Part shown: positions 33,349 through 41,819 of the stretch, in pieces
Layout: each line of letters starts with the position of its first letter
Numbering within the stretch: the stretch's first letter is position 1
Assembly (NCBI GenBank): GCA_029931535.1
Contig: JAQPZY010001011.1
Coordinates: forward strand, 1-64,000
Direction of reading: 5' to 3'
DNA length: 64,000 nt
DNA from: Margaritifera margaritifera
Taxonomy: Eukaryota; Mollusca; Bivalvia; Unionida; Margaritiferidae
Program-made: the position numbers and the translations under genes
The notes under the pieces: model-generated
The model's input: only the letters and a program-made list of their open reading frames with translations
Database searches by the model: none
What the model was told of the DNA's origin: nothing

Positions 33349-34299
33349 ATGGAGGAGAAGAATACTTCTTCTTTAGAAGAACTTATTTGTGGTTTACCTT
33401 TAGAGTTACAAGAACGCATTTTTCAGTATATTCCTCCTACTTTAGAATATCGTATTGGTAAATTACCTTTGGAGATACGAGAACAGATTTACCAAGAATT
33501 TGTTCAGATTCAACTGAAACGTAAAGAACAGTTACATCCTTTACGACAGACCTGTTGTAACCAATGGTATTTGAAGATAATAAGACATTTGATTGCTAAG
33601 AAGATATTCAAATGGTCAGACATTGATGAAGATTTACATCACCAATTTAAGAAATTGGTAGGGGCTACCTACAATGTAGCAGTGGAATATAAAATTCGAT
33701 GGAAGGATGTGAAGGAAAAAAATGTGACTAACATAGACGAATACCAAAAACTGTTAGAAGAACTGTCCCCTCAAGACGAATCGCCTTTTCATGGTTTGAA
33801 ATTAGATAGGATAATCACTGAAACTTGTGTTGGATCATATTCATATCCTTTACCTACCGATTCCGTTTGGTTGGTGTGTGAGTATTTTGTCACCAAGAAA
33901 CCTACTCTACAAGACCGAATTCGTGACTTGCTTTCAAAGTTGCAAAAACGGATTTACGATGAGTTGGTTCAGATTCAAGTGAAACGTAAACTTCAAGTGA
34001 TTCCTCGATTTCAAGGCTATGGCTACTTTCGTCGCATCAGAAATTTGATTCTGAACAACGACTATCACCAGTATCGTGAAGAATACAAAAGAGAGGTATT
34101 TCTTTCCAAATCGGAAACTTTACCCAAGTACATTAGTGGCATGCCTTTGAATGTGCGCGAAAAGATTTACCAAGAGTTTGTCAAAATCCAAGTGAAACGT
34201 AAACTCAAAGTCATTTCTCGAGCTATGAACTATGCTATCTTCCAAAGTCGTAGAAGACTGATTCTGGCAAACTTATATTGCAATAGCTACGTTTACTGA
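33349..34299 (+). CDS. F-box-like repeat protein (316 aa)
   Basis: Start chosen at ATG 33349, because upstream in-frame sequence lies within the BIR gene. There are at least three internal repeats: LPLEIREQIYQEFVQIQLKRK, LQKRIYDELVQIQVKRKLQ and MPLNVREKIYQEFVKIQVKRKL (each shown in part), preceded by CGLPLELQERIFQYIP, which fits the F-box pattern LPxE-(x)n-I. The middle section (about 115-185; IRWKDV, YQKLLEELSP) is homologous to the small gene at 34756-35076. F-box proteins link targets to SCF ubiquitin ligases; atadenovirus RH proteins are an analogous case. Recruitment of host ubiquitin machinery is inferred, not shown. Confidence 0.6.
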   Translation: MEEKNTSSLEELICGLPLELQERIFQYIPPTLEYRIGKLPLEIREQIYQEFVQIQLKRKEQLHPLRQTCCNQWYLKIIRHLIAKKIFKWSDIDEDLHHQFKKLVGATYNVAVEYKIRWKDVKEKNVTNIDEYQKLLEELSPQDESPFHGLKLDRIITETCVGSYSYPLPTDSVWLVCEYFVTKKPTLQDRIRDLLSKLQKRIYDELVQIQVKRKLQVIPRFQGYGYFRRIRNLILNNDYHQYREEYKREVFLSKSETLPKYISGMPLNVREKIYQEFVKIQVKRKLKVISRAMNYAIFQSRRRLILANLYCNSYVY

Positions 34300-34335
34300 G
34301 ACTGTCTCAAAAGGTACCAACCTTGGGAGCCTGGC

Positions 34336-34343
34336 TATAAAAA
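34336..34343 (+). promoter_or_regulatory. TATA box (TATAAAAA)
   Basis: In GGAGCCTGGCTATAAAAACATGCC, part of a duplicated promoter block whose second copy (CAGCCTGGCTATAAAAGAG) is at 34731-34748. A further TATAAAGAGG is at 34381. Confidence 0.55.
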
Positions 34344-34450
34344 CATGCCACCCAAGATACCAACCTTAGCCATCGACCCCTATAAAGAGGCGGCACGACT
34401 GTACTGTTCACGTCACTCGTTAAACGGATTCCGTGGAAGGAAAGTCAAAC

Positions 34451-34711
34451 ATGAGCCTTCATGCTTTATCGGTACATGAAAGAGAAATTATACTCAAAGT
34501 GTTGAGAGTGGTGATGAACATTCCAAGTGAGGAAGAAGACATTAGAACAAATTTATCTTGCCTTGACACGTTTGAAGAAGTGTGTCTTGTTAGTTGGATG
34601 TACCAACAACTTCAAGGTTGGAAATATGTACGTGACTGGAAAAGTGTTGGCTTCGATGCTTGGCTACAAGAAGTACCACAGTTTGCCAAAGATCTAGCCC
34701 GACACCACTAA
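34451..34711 (+). CDS. Small duplicated-family protein 1 (86 aa)
   Basis: MSLHALSVHEREIILKVLRV starts a compact helical protein with conserved VHERxIxxKxLRVVMxI, EEDIRxxLS, FEEVC and WxxVGFxxWLQEVxQF. It is a clear paralog of 35030-35341. The 5' flank (CTGATTCCGTGGAAGGAAA-like) matches the start of the 34756 gene, showing that a promoter-plus-gene module was tandemly duplicated and this copy lost the intervening coding part. No known domain. Confidence 0.6.
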   Translation: MSLHALSVHEREIILKVLRVVMNIPSEEEDIRTNLSCLDTFEEVCLVSWMYQQLQGWKYVRDWKSVGFDAWLQEVPQFAKDLARHH

Positions 34712-34755
34712 GTGTCTAGTATTGTTTGACACAGCCTGGCTATAAAAGAGTGGGT

Positions 34756-35076
34756 ATGCCTGAACTCTACACGTCAGTTGTGAAACTGATTCCGTGGAAG
34801 GAAATCATAGATAAAATTCAGACCTTAGAGGATTATAAAAAAGTGATACAAGAACTTTGTCCATTGAATTTTGGACGTTATGTGGTATGTGTCATAGTGA
34901 CTTCTTATCTTGGAATTCGTTTTCCAGGACATTCCTTGTGGACTATTTTTGAGGACAAGTGTTTGCCTTGGATTCTTTTGAAGGATCCGTGGTTGTTTTG
35001 GACTCAATTGTTGAGTTCCAAAAAACAATATGACCGTGTGTTCTTCTTCGGACTTAGTAGAAGAAGAAGACTATAA
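34756..35076 (+). CDS. Paralog of the F-box-like protein middle section (106 aa)
   Basis: ATG 34756 is chosen because the TATA box (34741-34748) lies just upstream. MPELYTSVVKLIPWKEIIDK, YKKVIQELCPLNF and LGIRFPGHSLWTIFEDK align with the IRWKDV-YQKLLEELSP-YPLPTDSVWLVCEYF stretch of the 33349 gene. Ends in RRRRL and overlaps the next gene by 47 nt in another frame. Function unknown. Confidence 0.55.
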   Translation: MPELYTSVVKLIPWKEIIDKIQTLEDYKKVIQELCPLNFGRYVVCVIVTSYLGIRFPGHSLWTIFEDKCLPWILLKDPWLFWTQLLSSKKQYDRVFFFGLSRRRRL

Positions 35077-35341
35077 AAACTTGATTTTATCAGTCCACGA
35101 AAGAAACATTGTACGTAAAGCGTTGAGAGTGGTGATGAAAATTAGTGACGAACTTCCATGTGAAGAAGACATTCGTCACACTTTATCTGTGTATAAAACA
35201 TTTCAAGAAGTGTGTTTTGCTAGTGAGTTACACCAACGCCTTTTCCATTGGAAAGATGTACGCCCCTGGAGAAACCTTGGTTTCCAGTATTGGTTACAAG
35301 AAGTGGCCCAGTTCAGCAAAGATTTGGCCACTTGTTCATAA
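35030..35341 (+). CDS. Small duplicated-family protein 2 (103 aa), with an open in-frame extension
   Basis: Paralog of 34451-34711 (SVHERNIVRKALRVVMKI, CEEDIRHTLSVYKTFQEVCF, WLQEVAQFSKDLA). After TAA at 35339-35341 the same frame stays open to 35500, encoding an acidic, Pro-rich segment (KEEKEEKEEVPG, SLPPPPLPSED). The original protein may therefore have been longer, or the tail may belong to a separate short gene without an ATG. Function unknown. Confidence 0.6.
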   Translation: MTVCSSSDLVEEEDYKNLILSVHERNIVRKALRVVMKISDELPCEEDIRHTLSVYKTFQEVCFASELHQRLFHWKDVRPWRNLGFQYWLQEVAQFSKDLATCS

Positions 35342-35530
35342 GGTTCTAAAGTGAAAAAATGGGAACCTCGATGGGAAACCCTAAAAGAAGAAAAAGAAGA
35401 AAAAGAAGAAGTACCTGGCACCACCACTGTGGTTCCAATTCCTCTTGAGGAACACCACCACCCTTCTTTACCACCACCACCGCTACCGTCAGAAGATTAA
35501 AAAAAAACAAAACAAAAGACGAGCAGAAGA

Positions 35531-35686
35531 ATGTCACCACAAACAGTGTCTTTCATGACTAGGACACGAAACAATTGTTGTACATTGACGTGTTTATATG
35601 ACAGTTTGATGGTTTTAGTAGGAGCCTTCATTGTGTACCTGATGATTTTACTTGCCTATTTTCTCACTCATACTGTAAAAGATTGA
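35531..35686 (+). CDS. Short single-span membrane protein (51 aa)
   Basis: MSPQTVSFMTRTRNNCCTLT then a hydrophobic helix (SLMVLVGAFIVYLMILLAYF) and a short tail HTVKD. A small type II or III membrane peptide, just upstream of the ATPase gene promoter. No family recognised; the composition and clean stop make it credible. Confidence 0.45.
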   Translation: MSPQTVSFMTRTRNNCCTLTCLYDSLMVLVGAFIVYLMILLAYFLTHTVKD

Positions 35687-35770
35687 ATGACTTGTAAAAA
35701 CAAAATATGTTATTTGTTGTTGGTTGGTTGGTTACTTTTTTTCTAAAAAAAATAAACGTGTATGAAAACG

Positions 35771-35777
35771 TATAAAA
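35771..35777 (+). promoter_or_regulatory. TATA box of the packaging ATPase gene
   Basis: ACGTATAAAATGCC 50 nt before the ATG at 35825. This argues against the in-frame ATG at 35762. Confidence 0.6.
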
Positions 35778-35824
35778 TGCCTTGGGTTTTTTGTCTTCTT
35801 CTCAAAAATCTTTTTACCTCAATC

Positions 35825-36544
35825 ATGGCTACATCCTCCTCTTCTACTACCTCGTCTGCTTCCTCTTCTGTGGTGAAAGTGACTGACGAAAAGTTAGATC
35901 GTAAAAGTTGGAATGCTTTGTATCTGCGCCATCCATTTAACATGTTGATTGCTGGACCCAGTGGTTCAGGCAAAACCGAATTTGTCAAACGATTGTTTGA
36001 TCGTCCACCTCAACTTATCGTGTGGTGTTACAAAGAGTGGCAACCGTCTTACACGTTATTGAAAGAAAGTCAAGGAGAAACCATTTCCTTTGTAGATGGT
36101 ATTCCTCACGAAGACGATGGAATCGTGTCTGACGTGAGTCAAACTCATTTAGTTATTTTTGATGACATGTTAGGAGAAGACGAAGAAGAAATTAAACTTT
36201 GGTTTACACGAAAAGGACACCATCGTAATGCTAGTATTGTCTACATTACACAAAATTTATTTCAACAAAGTAAAGCCCATCGAACCATCAGTTTGAATGC
36301 TCATTACGTGGTCTTGTTTAAAAGCCCCAGAGACAAATCTCAAGTACAAGTGTTAGCCAAACAGTTAGGGGCTCCTTGGCTCAATTATGCGTACGGCGAT
36401 GCCACTCAAACCCCTCACGAGTATTTACTCATTGACTTAAAACCGACCACTCCTGACTATTTGAGATTTCGTGCCAGTATCTTTCACTCTTGGGGTCAAG
36501 AAGGAGGTCCTGTCATTTACACGTCCCCTTCAGCTCATTTTTAA
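35825..36544 (+). CDS. FtsK/HerA-type genome-packaging ATPase (239 aa)
   Basis: Start at MATSSSSTTS, after the TATA box. Walker A GPSGSGKT at residues 44-51 (Lys50), Walker B LVIFDDM with Asp113-Asp114, and downstream sensor-like YITQNLF. This is the A32-like ATPase of Polintons, which drives DNA into preformed capsids (family knowledge). Length is typical (230-250). Complete frame without stops; no outer or old copy is present in the window. Confidence 0.92.
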   Translation: MATSSSSTTSSASSSVVKVTDEKLDRKSWNALYLRHPFNMLIAGPSGSGKTEFVKRLFDRPPQLIVWCYKEWQPSYTLLKESQGETISFVDGIPHEDDGIVSDVSQTHLVIFDDMLGEDEEEIKLWFTRKGHHRNASIVYITQNLFQQSKAHRTISLNAHYVVLFKSPRDKSQVQVLAKQLGAPWLNYAYGDATQTPHEYLLIDLKPTTPDYLRFRASIFHSWGQEGGPVIYTSPSAHF

Positions 36545-36558
36545 AAAAAAAAAAAAAC

Positions 36559-36565
36559 TATAAAA
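36559..36565 (+). promoter_or_regulatory. TATA box upstream of the first pX-like gene
   Basis: CTATAAAAAC about 45 nt before ATG 36611. Confidence 0.55.
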
Positions 36566-36610
36566 ACAACCTACGACGTCATTTCTGTCTCACACTCTTT
36601 TTGAGAGAAG

Positions 36611-37081
36611 ATGACTTCCTTTCAACCTCATCCTTCGGCTAAATTGATTCGTGCTTTGTATGGCATCAGTCGTGAAAAAAATGCACAAGTCCGTGCTCAT
36701 TTGTTAGAAGCGAGTCTTAAAGAAGTGTTACGATGGTTTACTTTGACAGCACGTCAATTACTACAAGGCATCATTCACATCCCTCATCAAACTCAACGTT
36801 TTTTTCAAAGACATAAAGTAGCATTGTCACAACTGGTTGATCCAAGAATCGATTCACGGACTAAAAAACAAATCATTTTAACTCCTGGTGGAAGTGGTTC
36901 TTTAGGAGGAGTCATGATTCGTTCCCTTTTGAAATGGGATCCTAATGACGAAGCCAAAGTCAAAAAACCCAAATCAGCTAAAAAGAAGAAGAAGAAAAGT
37001 CCAAAGAAGAAGAAAACCAGCCCAAAGAAAAATCGTACCCAGAAGAAGAAGAAGAAAAAAACCACACCTACCCATCACTAA
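36611..37081 (+). CDS. pX-like virion core protein with SPKK-rich tail (156 aa)
   Basis: The N-terminal helical part (LIRALYGISREKNAQVRAHL) and the segment FFQRHKVALSQLVD plus TKKQIILTPGGSGSLGGVM parallel the L-Q-RGG-FLP region of the second pX-like gene at 37595. The C-terminal 40 residues are almost all Lys with KKKSPKKKKTSPKKN motifs, like the DNA-binding tails of histone H1. The expected role is genome condensation in the capsid (inference). A basic frame shifted by one (KRRRRK, RRKRGTAARTQTYTRK) stays open to 37154, just before the next gene, so an indel may have altered the true C-terminus. Confidence 0.65.
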   Translation: MTSFQPHPSAKLIRALYGISREKNAQVRAHLLEASLKEVLRWFTLTARQLLQGIIHIPHQTQRFFQRHKVALSQLVDPRIDSRTKKQIILTPGGSGSLGGVMIRSLLKWDPNDEAKVKKPKSAKKKKKKSPKKKKTSPKKNRTQKKKKKKTTPTHH

Positions 37082-37163
37082 CACCCGACGTAAAAGAGGT
37101 ACTGCAGCCAGGACGCAAACGTACACCCGCAAAACACCTCCACCCTTACCATAACAGTCCCCC

Positions 37164-37538
37164 ATGATGGCGAGGTCTCCTTTTGCGTCCACCTCTTCCT
37201 CTTTGTCTTCTTCACCACCCTCTTTTACCATGATGCCTGTCAAACCAGACTTAAGATCCGTGTTTCCTAATTTGATGCAAAAATGGAAACCTATTTCTAA
37301 AGTTACCCCGTCGGGACCGTCGACTTCAGCTGATTTAGCCATGGCAGCAGCCGCCCACAAAGTACTATCCCCTAAAACCAAAGTCCAAGAAAGAACTGGC
37401 ATCTTACAAAGTTTAGTGGATTTATCCAAAGATGAATTGAGACGATTTAGTCCCTTGAAAACACCTCAACGTCGAGTCAGACCTGTCGTGAAGTTGGTAC
37501 GTCGTGCAGACAATCAGTGGAGACGTATTCCAGTATAA
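37164..37538 (+). CDS. Uncharacterised Polinton protein (124 aa, Ser-rich start, basic end)
   Basis: MMARSPFASTSSSLSSSPPS leads into VFPNLMQKWKPISKV, an Ala-rich helix and a basic C-terminus (RRVRPVVKLVRRADNQWRR). It lies between two pX-like core genes, suggesting a virion or core function. No domain recognised. Confidence 0.5.
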   Translation: MMARSPFASTSSSLSSSPPSFTMMPVKPDLRSVFPNLMQKWKPISKVTPSGPSTSADLAMAAAAHKVLSPKTKVQERTGILQSLVDLSKDELRRFSPLKTPQRRVRPVVKLVRRADNQWRRIPV

Positions 37539-37594
37539 AATAGAAGGGTACCCTGCTAAAAGACTTCAGACTTGTTTTCTACCGACTAAAAAAG

Positions 37595-38026
37595 ATGGCT
37601 CCCAAACGTACACACCACCACCACCAAAAAAAGAAGAAGAAAACCACCACCAAAAAAGGACGACGACTTCCCCCTCGTCTAGCGAAACATTGGGATGTCT
37701 TGTCTGTCTTGACCAAATCCAATCCTCCCATGCGAAAACAACTCATTCAAACAGCTCCTAAAGAAATCATCGATACCGTGTGTGAATGTTGTTTGAACGT
37801 GTTGAAAGGAACGGTACCTTTGTCCAAGATACAGAAACAAAAATTAGGGAAACATCGGAATGTTCTTCGTCAAATGGTGAAAAAGAAAATACCTCTTCAA
37901 CAAAAGAAAAAAATGTTAGTACAACGAGGAGGATTTCTACCTATGTTGATTGGACCGTTGTTAAAAATAGCCGCTCCTTTGTTAGGAACGATTGCTGGAC
38001 CACTTTTAGGAGGGGTCATGCGATAA
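37595..38026 (+). CDS. pX-like virion core protein (143 aa)
   Basis: Basic, His-rich start (PKRTHHHHQKKKKK), helical LAKHWDVLSVLTKSNPPMRK, ECCLNVLKGTVPLSKIQKQK, RHR/LRQMVKKK, then MLVQRGGFLPMLIGPLLK and a hydrophobic Gly/Leu end (LGTIAGPLLGGVM). This arrangement (ExxLNVLxG, basic helix, QRGGFLPxLL) is a widespread Polinton/adintovirus family compared with adenovirus core protein pX (from memory). Probably a DNA-binding core protein with a membrane-active tail. About 20 nt later comes AAGGACCACCCATCTCTGAAAAGA, which resembles the 3' half of a histone stem-loop plus purine box. Confidence 0.65.
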   Translation: MAPKRTHHHHQKKKKKTTTKKGRRLPPRLAKHWDVLSVLTKSNPPMRKQLIQTAPKEIIDTVCECCLNVLKGTVPLSKIQKQKLGKHRNVLRQMVKKKIPLQQKKKMLVQRGGFLPMLIGPLLKIAAPLLGTIAGPLLGGVMR

Positions 38027-38099
38027 CCCTAAAAAAAAGAAGATAAAAAGGACCACCCATCTCTGAAAAGACCACACCTTTTTGGTACCTTTGAATGAA

Positions 38100-38741
38100 A
38101 TGGAAGGACGAAAACTGACTTTAGTACCTTACAAACGATGGATGGAAATTCATCGTTGGAACGAACAACGGATACCTCATTTACCACCCAATCCTAATCT
38201 TAACGAAATGTCTCAGTTACAACAAGAATTACAATCCCTGATGGAACAAAACAATGTGTCTGAAACAGAAAAATCGCAACGGTACGGTCAACTTTTACAA
38301 CGTCTGCAACTCTTTCGCCAAAAAGCTGTCGACGAAACAGCTCCACCCACTCTGAGAGATTTTAAGACGATGATGATGAAAAGCGAACCTAAAGTTACCA
38401 CAACCACTAAAAGAGACACCGCCACGGGGATGGCAGAAGAAGACGAGCCTCGAGAAGTGTTTCAAACTCCGTCTGCTGGCATACCTAGTAAAATTGCCGC
38501 GTCCTTGTTGACACCCTCACCTTCTCCTCATCGAGAAGAAATGAAAGCTCGGGTTCATAAGAAGATGTTCACTCCTTCTTCAGCAGAAGAAGAAAAGAAA
38601 GACAGCAAGACTGAAGTGAAAAAAGAGACCAAGAAAAAACCTGCCATTACCACTCCTGTGGCTCGTCGAACGCGTCAAGCTACTTCGTCCAAACCTCACG
38701 GTACTCAAAGTAGTAGCATCGAACAGTGGTTGAGTTATTGA
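38100..38741 (+). CDS. Coiled-coil protein upstream of integrase (213 aa)
   Basis: ATG 38100 chosen by alignment with the outer copy (49510-50178). Conserved start RKLTLVPYKRWMEIHRWNEQ, then Gln-rich coiled coil (MSQLQQELQSLMEQNN), a disordered Thr/Lys region with REVFQTPSAGIPSKIAASLLTP, and a Lys/Glu tail. It ends 6 nt before the integrase ATG in both elements, so the gene pair is conserved. Function unknown. Confidence 0.65.
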   Translation: MEGRKLTLVPYKRWMEIHRWNEQRIPHLPPNPNLNEMSQLQQELQSLMEQNNVSETEKSQRYGQLLQRLQLFRQKAVDETAPPTLRDFKTMMMKSEPKVTTTTKRDTATGMAEEDEPREVFQTPSAGIPSKIAASLLTPSPSPHREEMKARVHKKMFTPSSAEEEKKDSKTEVKKETKKKPAITTPVARRTRQATSSKPHGTQSSSIEQWLSY

Positions 38742-38747
38742 TCAGTC

Positions 38748-39869
38748 ATGGAGAAACTTTTAGCTACCATTTATTACAATCCTGGCCATGCTGCTGGTTA
38801 CGGAGGAGTTCAAAAATTATATCGAGCTGCTAAAAGTCAATTGAAAAGTGTACGTTTACCCGAAGTACGACGATGGTTACAAGAACAATCGACGTACACG
38901 TTACACAAACCCATTCGACGTACATTTTCTAGAAGTACCACTCAAGTGGAAGGAATCGATCATCAATGGCAAGCCGATTTAGCGGACGTATCTCATTTAG
39001 CCACTTACAATCGTGGTCACAAATATTTGTTTTGTGTCATCGATGTGTTTTCCAAATTTGCTTGGTTTGTGCCTTTGACTTCTAAAAGCAGTACCGAATT
39101 GGTACGAGCCTTAAAATTGGTCTTGAAACAAAGTGGACGTCAACCTTTACGATGGCAAACCGACAAAGGCACCGAATGTCTAAACCAAGCTTTTCAAAAA
39201 GAATTGAAACAAAGACACATTCATTTTTTTACTATCGAAAATCCTGAAACCAAAGCCAGTATCGTGGAACGTTTTCAAAGAACTTTGAAAGAACGCATGT
39301 GGAAATATTTTACACATCAACATACTCTCAAGTACATCGACGTGTTACCTCGTTTGGTCAAAGCGTACAATCAATCGTACCATCGTAGCATTGGATGTAC
39401 CCCCGAAGAGGTCAGCCCTGAAAACGAAGTGACCGTGTTTGATAAATTATTTGGTTCACCCCAGAAGAAAAAAAAAAATAGAAGAAAAACCTTGTTGGAG
39501 TTAAAGACGGGAGATTGGGTTCGCATCGGAAAAACCAAACGTACTTTTGACAAAGGTTATTTACCTAACTGGACTACCGAATAGTTTCGTGTCACTACCC
39601 CCGTCCGTGGACGTGATCCTCCCGTCTATAAATTGGAAGACATGCACGGTGAAGTACTCAAAGGAACATTTTACTTGCCTGAGTTACAACGAGTGACTAA
39701 AAAAGAAGACACCTTGTACGACATCGAAAGCATTCTCGAACAAAGAACACGGAAAGTTGGTAAACGACGAGTAGAAGAAGTCAAAGTACGTTGGAAAGGA
39801 TATCCTCCTAGTTTTGATTCTTGGATTGCAGCTTCTCAAGTCGTCGACTATAAAAAGAAAAAGAAGTAA
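38748..39869 (+). pseudogene. DDE (retroviral-type) integrase with chromodomain, one in-frame TAG
   Basis: The rve catalytic core is complete: QADLADV (D77), WQTDKGTE (D139), ETKASIVERFQRT (E174; a D,D-35-E spacing), then YNQSYHRSIGCTPEE. A C-terminal SH3-like piece (LKTGDWVRIGKTKRTF) is followed by TAG at 39582-39584, where the outer copy has TTG. The frame then continues to a chromodomain (YDIESILEQR, EVKVRWKGYPPSFDSWIAAS) ending at 39869. The integrase makes the 6-bp target duplications. As written the enzyme would lack the chromodomain used for target choice. Confidence 0.92.
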
Positions 39870-39878
39870 ACTCACAAC

Positions 39879-40310
39879 ATGCCATTCAACACAGTAGCCA
39901 CCCAGACGACTTCAACGACTCCTTCACAGAGTTCTTCTCTTCAAGAATTACAAAAACAACCACTTTGGGTGTGGTGTGGAGAACGTGTGCCTAAAAATCA
40001 AATCGTCTTTTTCTGCCAAATTTTTGTAGTGTATTGTGTCATCGGAGCAGCGATTGCTAATTCGAGTTTGCAACAAGGAGACAAACAATTGTGGACCATT
40101 TTACTGAGCAGTTGCACCGGTTATCTTTTACCCAGTCCCTCTTTGAAATTTACGACGACGACCGACAACAGTCACCACAACAACGCCAGTCCACCTTCTT
40201 CTTCCAGTCACCACCACAATACCAGTCCTCTTTTGGAACCTTTTGAACATCCGTCTTCTTCTGTCCACTTGAGTGACTCCTCGGACACCAGAACCACTTT
40301 TGAACTATGA
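39879..40310 (+). CDS. Conserved Polinton membrane protein (143 aa, two hydrophobic segments)
   Basis: LQKQPLWVWCGERVPKNQIV, then hydrophobic IVFFCQIFVVYCVIGAAIAN, a polar turn, LWTILLSSCTGYLLPSPSLK and a Ser/His/Asn-rich tail. The GERVPK...LLSSxxGYLLPSPS signature is shared with the outer copy and is a recurring Polinton family next to penton. Probably virion- or membrane-associated. Its stop overlaps the penton start (ATGA). Confidence 0.65.
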   Translation: MPFNTVATQTTSTTPSQSSSLQELQKQPLWVWCGERVPKNQIVFFCQIFVVYCVIGAAIANSSLQQGDKQLWTILLSSCTGYLLPSPSLKFTTTTDNSHHNNASPPSSSSHHHNTSPLLEPFEHPSSSVHLSDSSDTRTTFEL

Positions 40311-41335
40311 ATGACCAATTTTATTTAACGTTACCTAGTGACAGTTCCATCGATGTGTTTCCCAACAACAGATTATGTTGTTTCACCACCAAATTGCCTC
40401 AATCCATTCAATTGGATCACGATGCTCATTGGGAAGTGGGTTTGGTAGAAATCATTCATCCTACGCAAATCATGAACATCAACAAAACTCAAAACACTAT
40501 CGTCGTGCAAATCTTGAACAAAAATATACAAGATGAATTAGAAAAAAACGATCCTAAAATCTGGGAAGGAGACAAAAAAAATCCAGACATGAAGGGAGCA
40601 TTCAAAAAGTTTTCAGATCCAAAAAAAGAAAAAGATTCTGACATAAGGGTCTTTGGGCATTATACCCTGAGAATTCCTACGGGGTATTATTTGAGTAGCC
40701 GACATTTGTGGGACACCCTTGAGTCCACCATTGAAAAGCAATTTGGTAAAGCCTTGGATATAAACCAAAAACATGTACGAATCGGTTTCAATGAGGTGGC
40801 ACGCCGTTTCCACATAGAATTTGCTATGTTGGATAAAGCTAATAATGAATACATTGACGACAAAACTGCTAAAGAAAGAAACATACCCTCCGAGGAGAGA
40901 AGATTCATGAGCATCGAATTTTCTTCTGGATTGTATGCCATTTTGGGTGGAAATAAAAAGTATACCAATCGAAACATCTCAACTGACATAGAATCCGCAG
41001 ATGCTTTTAAACACCCTTTGGAATTGAACATAGGACTGAATTTAATGTTTGTGTACTCTGATGTGGTAGAGTACAACGTGGTGGGACACACATCTGCTCC
41101 CTTACTAAGAGTCATTCCTTTCAAAGTGGATACTGCTGCTGGTGCGTACGAAGAAGGTGCAAACACGTTTCACGTTCACCGTGAATTTGTACATCCTCAT
41201 TATCTTCCAGTCAGTAAATCGTATTTTGACAGTGTCAACATTAGTATAAAAGGAGATTTGGGACAAGATGTACCATTCATTGACCAAGGAAAAGTCACGG
41301 TGAAACTACATTTTCGAAAAAAACAAGTTCTCTAA
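40307..41335 (+). CDS. Penton (minor capsid) protein, 342 aa
   Basis: Begins NDQFYLTLPSDSSIDVFPNN, the typical penton start, with LPQSIQLDHDAHWEVGLVEI and a C-terminal DLGQDVPFIDQGKVTVKLHF. A single-jelly-roll penton-base homolog forms the capsid vertices. Overlaps the preceding gene by 4 nt (ATGA), suggesting coupled expression. Open throughout. The AATAAA at 41354 lies just before the next gene. Confidence 0.85.
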   Translation: MNDQFYLTLPSDSSIDVFPNNRLCCFTTKLPQSIQLDHDAHWEVGLVEIIHPTQIMNINKTQNTIVVQILNKNIQDELEKNDPKIWEGDKKNPDMKGAFKKFSDPKKEKDSDIRVFGHYTLRIPTGYYLSSRHLWDTLESTIEKQFGKALDINQKHVRIGFNEVARRFHIEFAMLDKANNEYIDDKTAKERNIPSEERRFMSIEFSSGLYAILGGNKKYTNRNISTDIESADAFKHPLELNIGLNLMFVYSDVVEYNVVGHTSAPLLRVIPFKVDTAAGAYEEGANTFHVHREFVHPHYLPVSKSYFDSVNISIKGDLGQDVPFIDQGKVTVKLHFRKKQVL

Positions 41336-41361
41336 CGAATTGTAACCTCCCAAATAAAAAA

Positions 41362-41811
41362 ATGTATCCAGTGTACCGAGGAGTGGCTCGACAACGAGGA
41401 CATGGTTTAGGAGATATGTTAAAATCGGCTTTTCGGACGGTAGCTCCTATTTTGAAACCGATGGTGACTCGAGGATTTCATGCCTTAAAAGATGCTGCTT
41501 TGACACAAGGAAAAGAATTTTTGCAAAATGTCCTCATCGACAAACAAAATCCGAAAGAAGCTTTTATGAGAGCAGGCAAAAATGTGTTGATGACCACTGG
41601 TAAAGATCTTTTAGGTCTCCGAGAAAATCTTATAAATACGCTTCACGCTTCAGGCTCTGGCATTACTTCACAGCAGCAAGGACAAGGTAGAAAGAGACGA
41701 TGACGACATCGAAATCCTTTCAAAGTTCATAAAAGAACACACGGTAGTAGTTCCAGAAAGAATAGGAAAAGAAGAAGAACTGGTAGAGAATTAGTCGTAT
41801 TTGATTATTAA
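41362..41811 (+). pseudogene. Minor virion protein (pVI-like), premature TGA
   Basis: YRGVARQRGHGLGDMLKSAF, then PILKPMVTRGFHALKDAAL: the short RGxxxQRGxGLG + PxxK pattern of Polinton minor capsid proteins likened to adenovirus pVI. TGA at 41701-41703 replaces an Arg codon (CGA in the outer copy). The frame then continues with a basic tail to FDY at 41811. The truncated product is 113 residues. Confidence 0.8.
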
Positions 41812-41819
41812 CTGTGAAA

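Noticed and set aside
35072..35078. TATA box ACTATAAAAAC
   Set aside because: Lies inside the 35030 gene with no suitable downstream ATG; the codons are part of a conserved-looking N-terminus.
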